A stretch of 64,000 nt of DNA from Cellulomonas sp. SLBN-39. Its GTDB lineage: Bacteria; Actinomycetota; Actinomycetes; Actinomycetales; Cellulomonadaceae. The notes under the pieces are model-generated. The model saw only the letters and a list, made by a program, of their open reading frames with translations, did not search any database and had not been told where the DNA came from. The position numbers and the translations under genes are program-made. The stretch spans positions 372,001 through 436,000 of the forward strand of contig NZ_VFOA01000001.1 of assembly GCF_006715865.1 (NCBI RefSeq). The letters run 5' to 3'. This document shows, in pieces, positions 55,432 to 64,000 of the stretch; within the stretch, counting starts at the first letter, position 1; the number at the start of each line of letters is the position of its first letter.

Positions 55432-56742
55432 TCAGCGCTCGGCGACGCCCACGTAGTCGCGGGCGACCGCACCCGTGTACACCTGCCGCGGTCGGCCGAT
55501 CTTGGTCTGCGGGTCGTTGATCATCTCGCGCCACTGCGCGATCCACCCCGGCATGCGGCCCAGCGCGAACAGCGGCGTGAACATCTTCTCGTCGAAGCCC
55601 ATGGCCTTGTAGATCAGGCCCGTGTAGAAGTCGACGTTCGGGTACAGCTTGCGGGAGATGAAGTACTCGTCGGACAGGGCGATCTCCTCCAGGGACATCG
55701 CGATGTCGAGGAGCTCGTCGTTGCTGCCCAGGGCCTGCAGGACCTCGTGCGCGCTCTTCTTGACGATCGCCGCGCGGGGGTCGTAGTTCTTGTAGACGCG
55801 GTGCCCGAAGCCCATGAGCCGGACACCGTCCTCCTTGTCCTTGACCCGGCGCATGAAGTCCGAGCCGTCGCCGCCGTTGGCCTTGATCTGGTCGAGCATG
55901 GTCAGCACGGCCTCGTTGGCGCCGCCGTGCAGCGGGCCCGAGAGCGCGTTGATGCCCGCCGCGACGGAGGCGTAGATGTTCGCGTGGCTCGACCCGACGA
56001 TCCGCACGGTCGACGTCGAGCAGTTCTGCTCGTGGTCCGCGTGCAGGATGAGGAGCTTGTCGAGGGCGTTGACGACGACCGGGTCCGGGTCCCACTGCTG
56101 GTACGGCACGGCGAACGTCATGCGCAGGAAGTCCTCGACGTACCCGCGCGAGTAGTCCGGGTACAGCAGCGGCTCGCCCTTGGACGTGCGGTGCACGTAC
56201 GACGTGATGGTGCGCGTCTTGGCGAGGATCAGCACCGTCGCCAGCTCGACCGTCTCGGGGTCGAACGGGTCGAGCGACTCGGGGTAGAACGTCGACAGCG
56301 CGTTCAGCGCGGACGCCATGACCGTCATCGGGTGCGCCCCGCGCGGGAACGAGCCGAGGAACGTGCGGAAGTCCTCGTGCACGAGCGTGTGGCGGTTGAC
56401 CCGCTCCTCGAACGCGTGCAGCTGCTCGGCGTCGGGGAGCTCGCCGTGCACGAGCAGGTAGGCGACCTCGAGGAACGAGGAGTGCTCCGCGAGCTGCTCG
56501 ATCGGGTACCCGCGGTAGCGCAGGATCCCCGCGTCGCCGTCGATGTACGTGATCTGGGACTCGCACGAGGCGGTGTTCATGAAGCCCGGGTCGACGGTGA
56601 CCATGCCGGTGTCGCGCAGCAGCGACGACACCACGATCCCGTCGTTGCCCTCGGTGGCCTGCACGACCGGCAGGTCACGGGCCTGCCCGTCGACCACGAG
56701 CTGGACGGGGGCCTGGACCGGTGCGGTCACGACGTCCGACAT
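55432..56742 (-). CDS. gltA: Citrate synthase
   Basis: The 436-aa type II-like enzyme joins oxaloacetate and acetyl-CoA. DGDAGILRYRGYPIEQLAEHSSFLEVAYLLVHGELP is the N-terminal family signature; catalytic residues lie in ADHEQNCSTSTVR (His), GPLHGGANEAVL (His) and GFGHRVYKNYDPRA (His/Arg), and TPLFALGRMPGWIAQWRE with its Asp/Arg region ends the active site. AGGAAGG is eight bases upstream of ATG 56742. A perfect CRP/GlxR palindrome (56908-56923) lies 166 bp upstream, suggesting cAMP-dependent control. Confidence 0.97.
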   Translation of the reverse strand: MSDVVTAPVQAPVQLVVDGQARDLPVVQATEGNDGIVVSSLLRDTGMVTVDPGFMNTASCESQITYIDGDAGILRYRGYPIEQLAEHSSFLEVAYLLVHGELPDAEQLHAFEERVNRHTLVHEDFRTFLGSFPRGAHPMTVMASALNALSTFYPESLDPFDPETVELATVLILAKTRTITSYVHRTSKGEPLLYPDYSRGYVEDFLRMTFAVPYQQWDPDPVVVNALDKLLILHADHEQNCSTSTVRIVGSSHANIYASVAAGINALSGPLHGGANEAVLTMLDQIKANGGDGSDFMRRVKDKEDGVRLMGFGHRVYKNYDPRAAIVKKSAHEVLQALGSNDELLDIAMSLEEIALSDEYFISRKLYPNVDFYTGLIYKAMGFDEKMFTPLFALGRMPGWIAQWREMINDPQTKIGRPRQVYTGAVARDYVGVAER

Positions 56743-56852
56743 GGGGGTTTCCTTCCTGCGCCGACCAAGGGGGGCAGCCGACGCCGGTGCGGTCCACCGT
56801 GCGCGCTGCGGCGACCGACGGCCGGTGAGATGACCCCCGTCGGTCCGCTGAG

Positions 56853-56858
56853 ACGGTA
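56853..56858 (-). promoter_or_regulatory. Possible -10 box of gltA
   Basis: TACCGT on the leftward strand (56858 to 56853); GTCACG lies 16 bp further upstream as a weak -35. Transcription would begin near 56846. Confidence 0.35.
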
Positions 56859-56907
56859 CCTGGCACCGGCACCCCGTGACGAATGTCCTGCCCGGACTTG
56901 ACCTGCG

Positions 56908-56923
56908 TGTGACATTCATCACA
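56908..56923. promoter_or_regulatory. CRP/GlxR binding site upstream of gltA
   Basis: TGTGA-CATTCA-TCACA matches the consensus TGTGA-N6-TCACA at all ten fixed positions. It is centred about 70 bp upstream of the proposed gltA start of transcription, lying in the 189-bp gap between gltA and the dapC end. GlxR acts on gltA in Corynebacterium glutamicum. Confidence 0.75.
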
Positions 56924-56931
56924 CTCTGGGG

Positions 56932-58080
56932 TCAGGCGTCCCGGAGCCGCTCCGCCGCCTGCCCGACGCGCTCGTCCGACGCGGTCAGCGCCACCCGCAC
57001 GTGCCCCGCCGCGGCGGCACCGTAGAACGCGCCCGGCGCCACCAGCACGCCCAGCCCCGCGAGGTGGTCGACCGTCTCCCAGCAGTCCCGCGGCGGACCG
57101 TCCGGACGGACCCACAGGTACAGGCCCGCCGCCGACCGGTCGACCACGTACCCGGACGCCTCGAACGCCGCGCGCAGCGTCGACCGACGGTGCGCGTACC
57201 TCGCCCGCTGCTCGGCCACGTGCGCGTCGTCGCCCAGCGCCGTCGTCATCGCGGCCTGCACCGGGGCCGGCACGATCATCCCCGCGTGCTTGCGCGTCTC
57301 CAGCAGGCCCGCGACCACGGCACCGTCGCCGGCGACGAACGCGGCCCGGTACCCCGCGAGGTTCGACTGCTTGGACAGCGAGTACACGGCGAGCAGGCCC
57401 GTGAGGTCCCCGCCGGTCACCCGCGGGTCCAGCACGCTCGGCACGCCGGCCCGCACCCACGGCTCGTCCCACGCCAGCTCGGCGTAGCACTCGTCCGACG
57501 CCACCACGACCGGCCGGCCCGTCCGCGCCGACGCCGCCCGCGCCGCCCCGACCACCGCCGCCAGCTCCTCCACGCCCAGCACCGAGCCGTCGGGGTTGCC
57601 CGGGGAGTTCAGCCACACCAGGCGCACGTCGTCACCGGCGGCCAGCCGGGCGGCCGGGTCCGCGCACGGCTCCGGCGTCGCACCCGCCAGCCGCGCCCCC
57701 ACGTCGTACGTCGGGTACGCGACCGCGGGGTGCAGCACGACGTCGCCGGCACCGAGGCCCAGCAGCGACGGCAGCAGCGCGACGAGCTCCTTCGAGCCCA
57801 CCGTCGGCAGCACCGCGTCCGGGTCGAGGCCCGGCACGCCACGGCGACGGGCGAACCACGCCACGACCGCCTCGCGCAGCGCCGCGGTGCCGTGCGTCGT
57901 CGGGTAGCCCGGGGCGTCCGACGCCGCGACGAGCGCCTCGCGCACCACCGCCGGCGTCGGGTCCACCGGGGTGCCCACCGACAGGTCGACGATGCCGCCC
58001 GGGTGCCGGCGCGCACGCTGCGCGTACGGCACCAGCGCGTCCCACGGGAAGTCGGGCAGCGCGCCCGTCAGCAGCCCCAT
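56932..58080 (-). CDS. dapC: Succinyldiaminopimelate aminotransferase
   Basis: The 382-aa fold-type I PLP aminotransferase converts N-succinyl-2-amino-6-ketopimelate to N-succinyl-DAP. PLP lysine K237 in YSLSKQSNLAGYRAAF, NSPGNPDGSV and SDECYAELAW are visible. The gene order fdxA-dapC (Rv1177-Rv1178 in M. tuberculosis), 28 bp apart, and dapD/dapE nearby support this assignment over the paralogue at 504-1721. ATG 58080 is chosen; a longer frame upstream would overlap fdxA. Confidence 0.92.
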   Translation of the reverse strand: MGLLTGALPDFPWDALVPYAQRARRHPGGIVDLSVGTPVDPTPAVVREALVAASDAPGYPTTHGTAALREAVVAWFARRRGVPGLDPDAVLPTVGSKELVALLPSLLGLGAGDVVLHPAVAYPTYDVGARLAGATPEPCADPAARLAAGDDVRLVWLNSPGNPDGSVLGVEELAAVVGAARAASARTGRPVVVASDECYAELAWDEPWVRAGVPSVLDPRVTGGDLTGLLAVYSLSKQSNLAGYRAAFVAGDGAVVAGLLETRKHAGMIVPAPVQAAMTTALGDDAHVAEQRARYAHRRSTLRAAFEASGYVVDRSAAGLYLWVRPDGPPRDCWETVDHLAGLGVLVAPGAFYGAAAAGHVRVALTASDERVGQAAERLRDA

Positions 58081-58108
58081 CGGTCCCCCGACCGGGTGCC
58101 CGCGGCGG

Positions 58109-58435
58109 TCACTCGCCGTGGACGCGCAGCGGCAGCGTGGCGATGACGGGGTGGTCGCGGTCGATCTGCCCCATCTTGGCCGCACCGCCCGGCGAGCCCA
58201 GCTCGTCGAAGAAGTGCACGTTGGCCTCGTAGTACTGGCCCCACTGCTCCGGGACGTCGTCCTCGTAGTAGATGGCCTCGACGGGGCACACCGGCTCGCA
58301 GGCGCCGCAGTCGACGCACTCGTCCGGGTGGATGTACAAGGAGCGCTTGCCCTCGTAGATGCAGTCGACCGGACACTCCTCGATGCACGCCTTGTCCTTG
58401 ACGTCCACGCAGGGTTCGGCGATCACATACGTCAC
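58109..58435 (-). CDS. fdxA: Seven-iron ferredoxin
   Basis: A 108-aa ferredoxin with a 3Fe-4S cluster (C9, C17, and C50 region) and a 4Fe-4S cluster formed by [12 protein letters not shown] (C40, C43, C46) with C21 or C25 of the first motif. This FdxA/FdxC type is common in actinobacteria and passes electrons to cytochrome P450s or other redox enzymes. GTG 58435 has GGAGGAAC about seven bases upstream. dapC follows on the same transcript. Confidence 0.94.
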   Translation of the reverse strand: MTYVIAEPCVDVKDKACIEECPVDCIYEGKRSLYIHPDECVDCGACEPVCPVEAIYYEDDVPEQWGQYYEANVHFFDELGSPGGAAKMGQIDRDHPVIATLPLRVHGE

Positions 58436-58480
58436 GGTCGGTTCCTCCACGAGTGCAGGGGTCGACCTAGTATCCCCCAC

Positions 58481-58801
58481 GTGCACGGTCCTTCGAGCCC
58501 GAACCCGCCCGGCAGCACCCCGCAGGCCCCCGCAGGGCCCTGGCGGGAGTGGTCCGTGGGCGACCGCGTCGTCGTCCGCCGGCGCCGTGACCTGCCGCCG
58601 GACGCCCCCGCGGGCGAGCCCCGGCACACCGACGTCCTCGGGCACGTCGTCGAGATCGACGGCGACGGCGTGACGCTGCGCACCCGCCACGGCGACGTCG
58701 TGCACGTCCCGGCGGACGTCATCGCGCTGGGCAAGCGCGTCCCGCCCCCGCCCGCGCCGCGCACCCGCCGGCACCGCGAGGACGACCGCCCGGACCCCTG
58801 A
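58481..58801 (+). CDS. Small protein with SH3-like fold (N-terminal domain of Rv0428c-type acetyltransferases)
   Basis: A 106-aa protein. After a Pro-rich start, [21 protein letters not shown] ... [41 protein letters not shown] matches a small beta-barrel domain that in some actinobacteria precedes a GNAT acetyltransferase domain. Here it stands alone and ends in a basic, disordered tail. Function unknown; RNA or protein binding is possible. A TAGTAT box (58468-58473) is seven bases before the GTG start, giving a clear leaderless arrangement. Divergent from fdxA. Confidence 0.75.
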   Translation: MHGPSSPNPPGSTPQAPAGPWREWSVGDRVVVRRRRDLPPDAPAGEPRHTDVLGHVVEIDGDGVTLRTRHGDVVHVPADVIALGKRVPPPPAPRTRRHREDDRPDP

Positions 58802-58827
58802 CCCCCGGCGGACGCGCCCCGGCAGCA

Positions 58828-58864
58828 CGGAGGGCGGCCGAGGCAGAGCCACGACTGCCCTCCG
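58828..58864. terminator. Weak hairpin between convergent genes
   Basis: An 8-bp stem, CGGAGGGC (58828-58835) with GCCCTCCG (58857-58864), and a 21-nt loop. Confidence 0.4.
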
Positions 58865-58877
58865 GGCACGACCCGGG

Positions 58878-61800
58878 TCAGCCCTCGGGCGCACCCGCCG
58901 CCGGCGCGCTGCCGCACACCACGCGGTTCTGCGGCTTGTAGCGCCACGTCGTCGACGTCGTGTCCACCAGCTCGCCCTCGAGGTACACCCGGCGGGTGTT
59001 CGTCACCGTGAAGCCCGGGTTCCCCGCGCTCTGCGGCTCGCACGTCGCCGACTGCGAGTACACCGTCGACGGCTGCACCACGCCCGACCGGCCGCTCTTC
59101 TCGGTCTCGACCGTGAAGTGCTTCGTGCCCCAGATCTGCACGTGCACCCGCCCGTCCGCGACCCAGGCCTGCACCAGCGCGCCGTACGGGGTGTTGTTCT
59201 TCCACCTCATGTCGATGACACCGGTGAAGATCGTGGCCTCGCGCCCCTCGGGGTAGCGCTGGAACCACTCGCTGTGCGGCTGGTGCTCGACGTCCTCGAA
59301 GCCGGCGAAGTACGCCGCGTTGAACGTCGTCGTCGAGATCTGCGACAGGCCGCCGCCCCATGCGTCCCGGTGCTCGCCGTTGATGATCGCGCCCGCCTGC
59401 ACGTACCCGTGCGCGCCGTCCACCGGACCGAGCGCCTCGGTCAGGCTGAACGTCTCGCCAGGCTTGATCAGGGTGCCGGAGATCTTGGCGGCGCCGTTCG
59501 CGATGTTCTGCGTGCGGCGCGGCTCGCTCGTCAGCGGCGTGGAGAACTCCGAGACGACCTCCTTGACGCCGAGGGCCTCCAGCGCCTCCGTCGTCTGCGC
59601 CGGGTCCGTCTCGACCAGCTCGATGCGCGCGGCCCGGTCGTCGGCCGTCGCGGCCGCCAGCACGGAGTCCGCGAGCTGCGCGGGGTCGATGCTCGTGCCC
59701 GCCGCACCCGGCACGATCACCGGCGCACCGTCCTGGAACTCGAAGTGCGCGTCCGACGCCGGGGTCAGCAGGTCGGGCAGCTGCTCGAGGACCTTCGCAC
59801 CCAGCGCCTCGCCGTCGAGCTGGGCGACGAGCTCGCCCTCCTCCGGCACGAAGGCGGTGTTCGCGGTGATCGTCGCGACGTCGAGCGTCGCCTGCCGGTC
59901 GCCGACCTGCACCGTGACCGGTGCCGCCGCGAGCCGCTCCGCGATCTCGTCGAGCACCCGCTCCGTCTCGGCCTGCGTGACGTCGGGCTCCGTGACGACC
60001 GTCGGCAGCGCCAGCGGGCGCTCCCCCGAGAGCCACTCGTCGCGGACCGTCGTGGCCGCCGCGTCGAGGTCGAGCTCCCAGCCGTCGACCGCGTCGGTCA
60101 TGTGCGCCGCACCGTCGGCGAACACGACCGTCCCGTCGACCGGTGCCAGCCGCACCGTCTCCGACAGCCCGTCGAGGGCCGCGTCGAGCGCGTCGTCGTC
60201 GACCTGCGTCACCGGCGTGACGTCCCCGACGCCCACCAGGTGCTCCCACAGCCGCACGGGCTGGGCCAGGTCGACGCCGGTCAGGGAGTCGACCGTCGCC
60301 TCCGGGTCGAACGTCAGTCCCGCGGCGACCGGGTCGAGCTCGGCCTGCGCGTCCTCCGCGACGACCGGCACCGCCTCCCCCGTGCGGTCCGCGAGACCGT
60401 CGGTGAGAGCTGTCACGGCCTCCGTGCTCGCCATGCCGCCGATCTCGACGCCCGCGACGGTGGCGCCGCGCGGGACCGTGTCACCGAGCGCGTACGACGC
60501 GCCCGCGTACACGCCGCCCAGGATCAGCACCGCGCCACCGACGACCGCCAGGACCCGGGGCCAGCGCCGTCGCCCGTCGTCCGGCTCGAAGACGTCGAGC
60601 GGCGACGGGTCCTCCGGTGCGGCCACCTCCGCCGACCCGGGAGCCGGTGCCGGAGGCGGAGCCGGAGCCGCGACCGCAGCGGCGGACGGACCGGCCGCCG
60701 TCTCGTCGCCGGCCTCGGTGGGCTGCGCCGGGACGGCCGCCGCGGCGGCCGGGAGGACCGTCGGGACGGCGCGCGTCGAGTCGTCGTCGCCGTCGTCCGC
60801 CGGGGGCACGGCCGGCCCGGCGGGCTGACCTGTGGTGCTCCCGGGGTCCGTCCCGGCGTCCTGGCGGGCCGTCGGCTCCGCCTCCGGCGCGGTCGCGGTG
60901 CCGGCCGTGCCCGACGTCGCGGCCGCGGCCGCAGCGGCGGCGAGCACCGGGATCGCCCGCGTCGAGTCGTCCTCGTCGCCGGGCTGCACCGGGCCCTCGG
61001 GACCGGCGGCGGCCGACGAGGGCGGCGACGGCGGGACCGCGGCAGGAGGGGCCGCCGGGGCCGGCACGGCCGCCGGGGCCACGGGCTCCCGCGTGACCGG
61101 TGGCGCGGCGACGGACGGCGTCGCGGCGCCCGCCTGCGGTGCACCCGCGCCCCGGGGCGCGTCCGTCGTCGCAGCGGCTGCGGCCGGAGGGACGGCTGCG
61201 GTGCCGGCACCGGCCGGGCGGGTCGGGGCGGCGGGGGCGGCGGTCGCGCCCGCAGCGGTGCCGGAGGCCGGCGCGGCGGGGGCCGCAGGCGCGGCTGCCG
61301 CCGCGGGCCCGTCGGCGGCGCCGGGCACCGATCCGCCCGCGGGAGCGGCGGGAGCCTCGTCACCGGCGGACGGTGCCGCCGTCACGGGCGGCTCAGAGGG
61401 CCGGTCAGGGGTCGACCCGTCGCCGTCCGCGGTCGCCGGGCGGCCGGAGAAGGACGACGTGAGCGCGGCCTGGGCGAGCGCCGAGAGCCCGCCGGACGTG
61501 AGCGCCACCGGGGCGGCGGGTGCGCCGCGCACCGGGGCCGGCGGAGCGGCGGCAGGCGCAGCGCCCGCCGTCGGCGGGACTGCCGCGGGCGGGGTGGCCG
61601 CAGCCGGCGGGGTCACGGCGGACGGCGCGGCCGCCCCTGCCGCCGCCGGAGGGACCGTCGGTGGCGTGGCTGCGGGCGGTGTCGCGGCGGACGGCGCTGC
61701 GGCGGACGGTGCTGCGGCGGACGCCGTCGGAGCGGGCGGTGTCGCGGCGGGGGTCGTCGCCGCGGGCGGTGTCGCGGCGGGGGTCGTCGCCGCGGGCGGT

Positions 61801-62468
61801 GTCGTCGCCGCGGGCGGGGTCAGCGGCGACTCGGGCGCAGGCCCGCCGGAGGCGTCCGCCTCGGGCGCCGTGCCCGCCCGGGTCGCGTCCGCGGGGGTCG
61901 TGGTGATCGCCACGTCCTCCCACGTCGGCCAGCTCGACCCGGGGTCGACGGGCGGCGGAGCCGGCGACCGGGGTGCACCGAGCACACGACCGGCCGGCCG
62001 GGTCGGTGCGACGGCGGAGGGTCGCGGCTGCTCGGCAGACGCGGGCGGCACGGCCACGGGTGCGGGGTCCGGCACCGTGGGGGCAGGCGTCACGCCCGCG
62101 CTGGACCGCTCACCGTGGGTCACCCCTGCCGGCGGCTGGTCGTCCTCGGTCGTGCCGGCCGGGGTCGCCTCGACCGGTGCCGCGGACTCCGGTGCCCGCT
62201 CGACCGGTGCCGCGGACTCCGGAGCCCGCTCGGCCGGTGCCGCGTCGGCCGGCACCTGCTCGGCCGGCTCGTCGGCTGCGGGCGTCGTCGGGTCGCCGTC
62301 GTCCTCGCCCGGAGCGTCGGCGGGCTGCTCGGCGACCGCCTCCGGGCCGCCACGCTCCTCGCGCTCGTCGGCCGGCGCGGCGCTCACGCCGTCGGTGCCG
62401 TCGGCGGGGGGCTCGACGCCGCCCTCGTGCGTGTGCTGCCCGGCCGGCGTGCCTGTGCCCTGCGTCAT
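58878..62468 (-). CDS. VanW-family membrane protein with a very long disordered N-terminus
   Basis: A 1196-aa protein. Residues 1-630 are almost wholly Ala, Pro, Thr, Glu and Ser and must be disordered. A membrane helix follows (about 638-660, [24 protein letters not shown]), then an external part with two peptidoglycan-binding-4-like repeats (about 665-960) and a C-terminal VanW domain (about 973-1130, [43 protein letters not shown] ... [19 protein letters not shown]). The role of VanW domains is unknown; they occur beside peptidoglycan-binding modules. Two DDSTRA-(I/V)-P elements (T503, T565) could be phosphorylated and bind FHA domains. The N-terminal coding DNA holds tandem repeats. Confidence 0.88.
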   Translation of the reverse strand: MTQGTGTPAGQHTHEGGVEPPADGTDGVSAAPADEREERGGPEAVAEQPADAPGEDDGDPTTPAADEPAEQVPADAAPAERAPESAAPVERAPESAAPVEATPAGTTEDDQPPAGVTHGERSSAGVTPAPTVPDPAPVAVPPASAEQPRPSAVAPTRPAGRVLGAPRSPAPPPVDPGSSWPTWEDVAITTTPADATRAGTAPEADASGGPAPESPLTPPAATTPPAATTPAATPPAATTPAATPPAPTASAAAPSAAAPSAATPPAATPPTVPPAAAGAAAPSAVTPPAAATPPAAVPPTAGAAPAAAPPAPVRGAPAAPVALTSGGLSALAQAALTSSFSGRPATADGDGSTPDRPSEPPVTAAPSAGDEAPAAPAGGSVPGAADGPAAAAAPAAPAAPASGTAAGATAAPAAPTRPAGAGTAAVPPAAAAATTDAPRGAGAPQAGAATPSVAAPPVTREPVAPAAVPAPAAPPAAVPPSPPSSAAAGPEGPVQPGDEDDSTRAIPVLAAAAAAAATSGTAGTATAPEAEPTARQDAGTDPGSTTGQPAGPAVPPADDGDDDSTRAVPTVLPAAAAAVPAQPTEAGDETAAGPSAAAVAAPAPPPAPAPGSAEVAAPEDPSPLDVFEPDDGRRRWPRVLAVVGGAVLILGGVYAGASYALGDTVPRGATVAGVEIGGMASTEAVTALTDGLADRTGEAVPVVAEDAQAELDPVAAGLTFDPEATVDSLTGVDLAQPVRLWEHLVGVGDVTPVTQVDDDALDAALDGLSETVRLAPVDGTVVFADGAAHMTDAVDGWELDLDAAATTVRDEWLSGERPLALPTVVTEPDVTQAETERVLDEIAERLAAAPVTVQVGDRQATLDVATITANTAFVPEEGELVAQLDGEALGAKVLEQLPDLLTPASDAHFEFQDGAPVIVPGAAGTSIDPAQLADSVLAAATADDRAARIELVETDPAQTTEALEALGVKEVVSEFSTPLTSEPRRTQNIANGAAKISGTLIKPGETFSLTEALGPVDGAHGYVQAGAIINGEHRDAWGGGLSQISTTTFNAAYFAGFEDVEHQPHSEWFQRYPEGREATIFTGVIDMRWKNNTPYGALVQAWVADGRVHVQIWGTKHFTVETEKSGRSGVVQPSTVYSQSATCEPQSAGNPGFTVTNTRRVYLEGELVDTTSTTWRYKPQNRVVCGSAPAAGAPEG
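61741..61800. repeat. Two perfect 30-bp tandem repeats inside the VanW gene
   Basis: 61741-61770 and 61771-61800 are identical, followed by a partial third unit to about 61818. On the coding (leftward) strand each unit encodes ten residues made of Thr, Pro and Ala. Such repeats are prone to slippage and length change between strains. Confidence 0.85.
62171..62230. repeat. Imperfect 30-bp tandem repeats inside the VanW gene
   Basis: 62171-62200 and 62201-62230 differ at one base, with a diverged third partial copy after. The coding strand gives repeated [14 protein letters not shown] decapeptides. Confidence 0.75.
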
Positions 62469-62608
62469 CGATCCCCCGAGGGTGCTCCCTGCGCGCGTCC
62501 TCTGCGCCCGGGCGATTCTACGTGCGGATGCCTCGCCGCCGGGTCCGTCCCGGACCTCGTGACCCGATCGTCACCGCACGTCCACGCCACCCGCCCGACG
62601 GCCCGCGC

Positions 62609-63103
62609 TCAGCGCAGGGCACGGACGCGACCCCGCAGGTGCACCAGCCCGCCGAGCGCGGGCTCCCCCTGCGACACCGCCAGGACCTCGCCGACCACCA
62701 CGTCGTGGTCGCCCGCCTCGTGCACGGCGACGGTGCGGCAGTCGAACCAGGAGGCGGCGCCGTCGACCCACGGCGCCCCCGACACGGGCGCCGCACGGTG
62801 CGGGACGCGGTCGAGCTGCCCGACGACCGGCCGGCCGGGCGAGGCCAGCCAGTCCGCGACGTCGGCCTGGGTGTCGGCGAGCACGGAGACGGCCCAGCCG
62901 TCGACGTCGTCGAGCAGGTCGCGGAAGCGGGCGTCCCGGTGCACGCAGAAGAGCAGCAGCGCGGGGTCGAGCGAGACCGAGGCGACGGAGCTCGCCGTCA
63001 TGGCGTGCGCGGCTCCCCGCACGAGCGCGGTGACCACGACGACGCCGGAGGCGAGCCGGCCGACGGCGCTGCGGAACGCGTCGGCGTCGACGGGTCCGCT
63101 CAC
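62609..63103 (-). CDS. Flavin reductase-like domain protein
   Basis: A 164-aa FMN-binding split-barrel protein of the HpaC/flavin reductase family: FRSAVGRLASGVVVVTALVRGAAHAMTASSVASVSLDPALLLFCVHRDARFRDLL contains the flavin-binding TASS loop, and DVADWLASPGR, WFDCRTVAVHEAGDHDVVVGEVLAV the C-terminal part with HxxGDH. It reduces flavin with NAD(P)H for a monooxygenase or is a stand-alone reductase; no partner is adjacent. GTG 63103 overlaps the stop of the upstream membrane gene (GTGA). Confidence 0.9.
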   Translation of the reverse strand: MSGPVDADAFRSAVGRLASGVVVVTALVRGAAHAMTASSVASVSLDPALLLFCVHRDARFRDLLDDVDGWAVSVLADTQADVADWLASPGRPVVGQLDRVPHRAAPVSGAPWVDGAASWFDCRTVAVHEAGDHDVVVGEVLAVSQGEPALGGLVHLRGRVRALR

Positions 63104-63543
63104 CGCTCGTCCAGGGTCCCGCCGGCCGTCGTCGGCGCGGCCGGGTCGAGGCCGGGCGTGGCGGGGCCGGCGGCGTCGAGGGGCGGGTCGACGAAGAGCC
63201 GGCGGGGCAGCAGGGCCGGGACGGCGCACGTCGCGATCGCGCCGAGCACCCACGCCCAGCCCCAGGCGTCGGTCCCGGGCACGAGGACGTCACCGCCGGG
63301 ACCGCCCGACGTCAACGTCTGCACGGCCAGGAAGAGACCGCCGGCGAACCCGACGAACGTGGGCCAGCGCCCCCAGGCGCGGCTCGTCAGCGCGGCCACC
63401 AGCACGAGCGTCAGGGACAGCACGAGCCCCCAGGGCTGGACGGCCCGGTGCATGACCGTGCCGAGGGCGCCGACGCCGAGCCCGAGCGCGAACGCACCGG
63501 CCGCGCGGCCGAACGCGGCCACGGTGAGGGGCTGAGGTTGCAC
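63100..63543 (-). CDS. Four-helix membrane protein beside mshB (Rv1171-like)
   Basis: A 147-aa protein with four predicted helices (starting VAAFGRAAGAFALGLGVGALGTV), charged loops and a Pro/Ala/Asp tail. No known domain, but a small membrane protein lies next to mshB in M. tuberculosis (Rv1171). It starts at GTG 63543, five bases from the mshB stop, and overlaps the flavin reductase start. A role with mycothiol synthesis is suggested only by position. Confidence 0.75.
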   Translation of the reverse strand: MQPQPLTVAAFGRAAGAFALGLGVGALGTVMHRAVQPWGLVLSLTLVLVAALTSRAWGRWPTFVGFAGGLFLAVQTLTSGGPGGDVLVPGTDAWGWAWVLGAIATCAVPALLPRRLFVDPPLDAAGPATPGLDPAAPTTAGGTLDER

Positions 63544-63547
63544 CGCG

Positions 63548-64000
63548 TCAGGCTACCCGTCGGACACCGGCGGGCCACGCGACGCCCGCGGGCCCGCCCG
63601 CACCGGCGGGCGCGGGCGCCACGCGGTACTGCTCCGACGGCAGGAGCGGCGCGAGGACGCCGTTGCTCAGCGCGTAGACGCCCACGAGGGTGCCCTCGTC
63701 GAGGGCAGCGACGGCCTGGACCTGGGTGGCGTGCGCACGCAGCGCCGCCAGCACGCGCGCCCGCACGGGTCGCACGTCGACGTGCAGGTCGACGTCGGCG
63801 TCGGGCACCGCGACCGAGGGCAGGGGGTCGTCGGCGCCGGGCAGCGCGAGGTCCCCACCGGTCCCGGGCGCACGGTGCAGCGCGGCGCGGGCTGCCCGCA
63901 GGTCGGACTCGCCCTGGACGGCCCACAGCACCACGTCGACCACGTGCGCGCCGTGCACGTCGTCGCCGTGTGCCGCCGCCTGCGCCACGGCACGCACGGT
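63548..64000 (-). CDS. mshB: Mycothiol biosynthesis deacetylase MshB, C-terminal part (partial)
   Basis: The frame runs off the window at 64000, so only about 150 C-terminal residues are seen. They match the end of GlcNAc-Ins deacetylase: TVRAVAQAAAHGDDVHGAHVV, DADVDLHVDVRPVRARVLAALRAHATQVQAV (HATQV is typical) and YALSNGVLAPLLPSEQYRVA. The catalytic HPDDE and HPDH motifs would be in the missing part. MshB makes GlcN-Ins in mycothiol synthesis. Three genes run leftward from here with overlaps or short gaps. Confidence 0.85.
   Translation of the reverse strand, partial: TVRAVAQAAAHGDDVHGAHVVDVVLWAVQGESDLRAARAALHRAPGTGGDLALPGADDPLPSVAVPDADVDLHVDVRPVRARVLAALRAHATQVQAVAALDEGTLVGVYALSNGVLAPLLPSEQYRVAPAPAGAGGPAGVAWPAGVRRVA

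Noticed and set aside
61741..62230. Regular 30-bp repeats as a CRISPR array
   Set aside because: The copies are directly adjacent without spacers, lie in frame inside a coding region and encode Pro/Thr/Ala decapeptides; no cas genes are nearby.
59118..63455. A 1445-aa plus-strand open frame opposite the VanW gene
   Set aside because: Composed of Arg/Gly-rich low-complexity sequence antisense to the VanW and flavin reductase genes. It is a G+C artefact.

Overview
The window is a very high G+C actinobacterial chromosome segment. GTG starts are common, genes are tightly packed with 1-bp or 4-bp start/stop overlaps, and terminators are GC-rich hairpins without T-tracts. A secreted protein carrying a family 2 carbohydrate-binding module and the general gene complement suggest Cellulomonas or a close relative in the Micrococcales; this is an inference from protein content, not a database match. 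I see no tRNA, rRNA, CRISPR array, insertion sequence, integrase or prophage gene. Almost everything is conserved core metabolism.

Layout. 0-3.9 kb: the tail of an unknown coiled-coil protein, a 42-aa membrane peptide, an aminotransferase, a drug-efflux MFS protein and a SRAP/YedK protein. 4-16.6 kb: acyl-CoA carboxylase biology (birA, accD, an unknown acidic protein, accE, maf, accA, a NUDIX hydrolase) interrupted by an adenylate cyclase, a DUF885 protein, a VKOR protein and a secreted subtilase. 16.7-35 kb: lpdA-type flavoprotein, purine nucleoside phosphorylase, phosphohexomutase, a secreted multi-domain CBM2 protein, and a long leftward nucleoside uptake and salvage block (BMP lipoprotein, ABC ATPase, two permeases, cdd, deoA, a small acidic protein, add, deoC), followed by an M20 amidohydrolase and a GDP-mannose pyrophosphorylase. 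36-39.7 kb: sdhCDAB. 39.8-46.9 kb: a YihY membrane protein, a 2'-5' RNA ligase-like protein, trpS, then the envelope-stress cluster sigE-rseA-htrA-tatB with a divergent O-methyltransferase. 47-64 kb: pepA, a DUF3117 protein, a PIG-V-like mannosyltransferase, a FolP2-like protein, a LOG protein, dapE and dapD (divergent), a lysozyme-like membrane protein, gltA, dapC, fdxA, a VanW-family protein with a huge disordered N-terminus, a flavin reductase, a small membrane protein and the C-terminal part of mshB.

How it works together. AccA/AccD/AccE plus BirA form a complete biotin-dependent acyl-CoA carboxylase set. BMP-ABC import feeds cdd/deoA/add/deoC and probably punA and the phosphohexomutase, turning nucleosides into bases and pentose phosphates. 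SdhCDAB and GltA are TCA-cycle enzymes; both have a CRP/GlxR-type palindrome upstream, and an adenylate cyclase that could make the co-effector is encoded in the same window. The sigE promoter region carries a close match to an ECF-type promoter, predicting that SigE drives its own operon. DapC, DapD and DapE supply diaminopimelate. Gene order resembles two separate M. tuberculosis neighbourhoods (around Rv3279c-Rv3336c and Rv1170-Rv1224) joined near 42.6 kb.

The less expected observations are: at least fourteen genes with a TANNNT box 5-8 nt from the start codon (probable leaderless mRNAs), two genes whose best start appears non-canonical (ATC, CTG), a degenerate metalloprotease-like domain fused to hexapeptide repeats and a CBM2, and a membrane protein with a ~630-residue disordered tail containing two putative FHA-binding phospho-threonine motifs. 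I do not see a clearly new multi-gene system.
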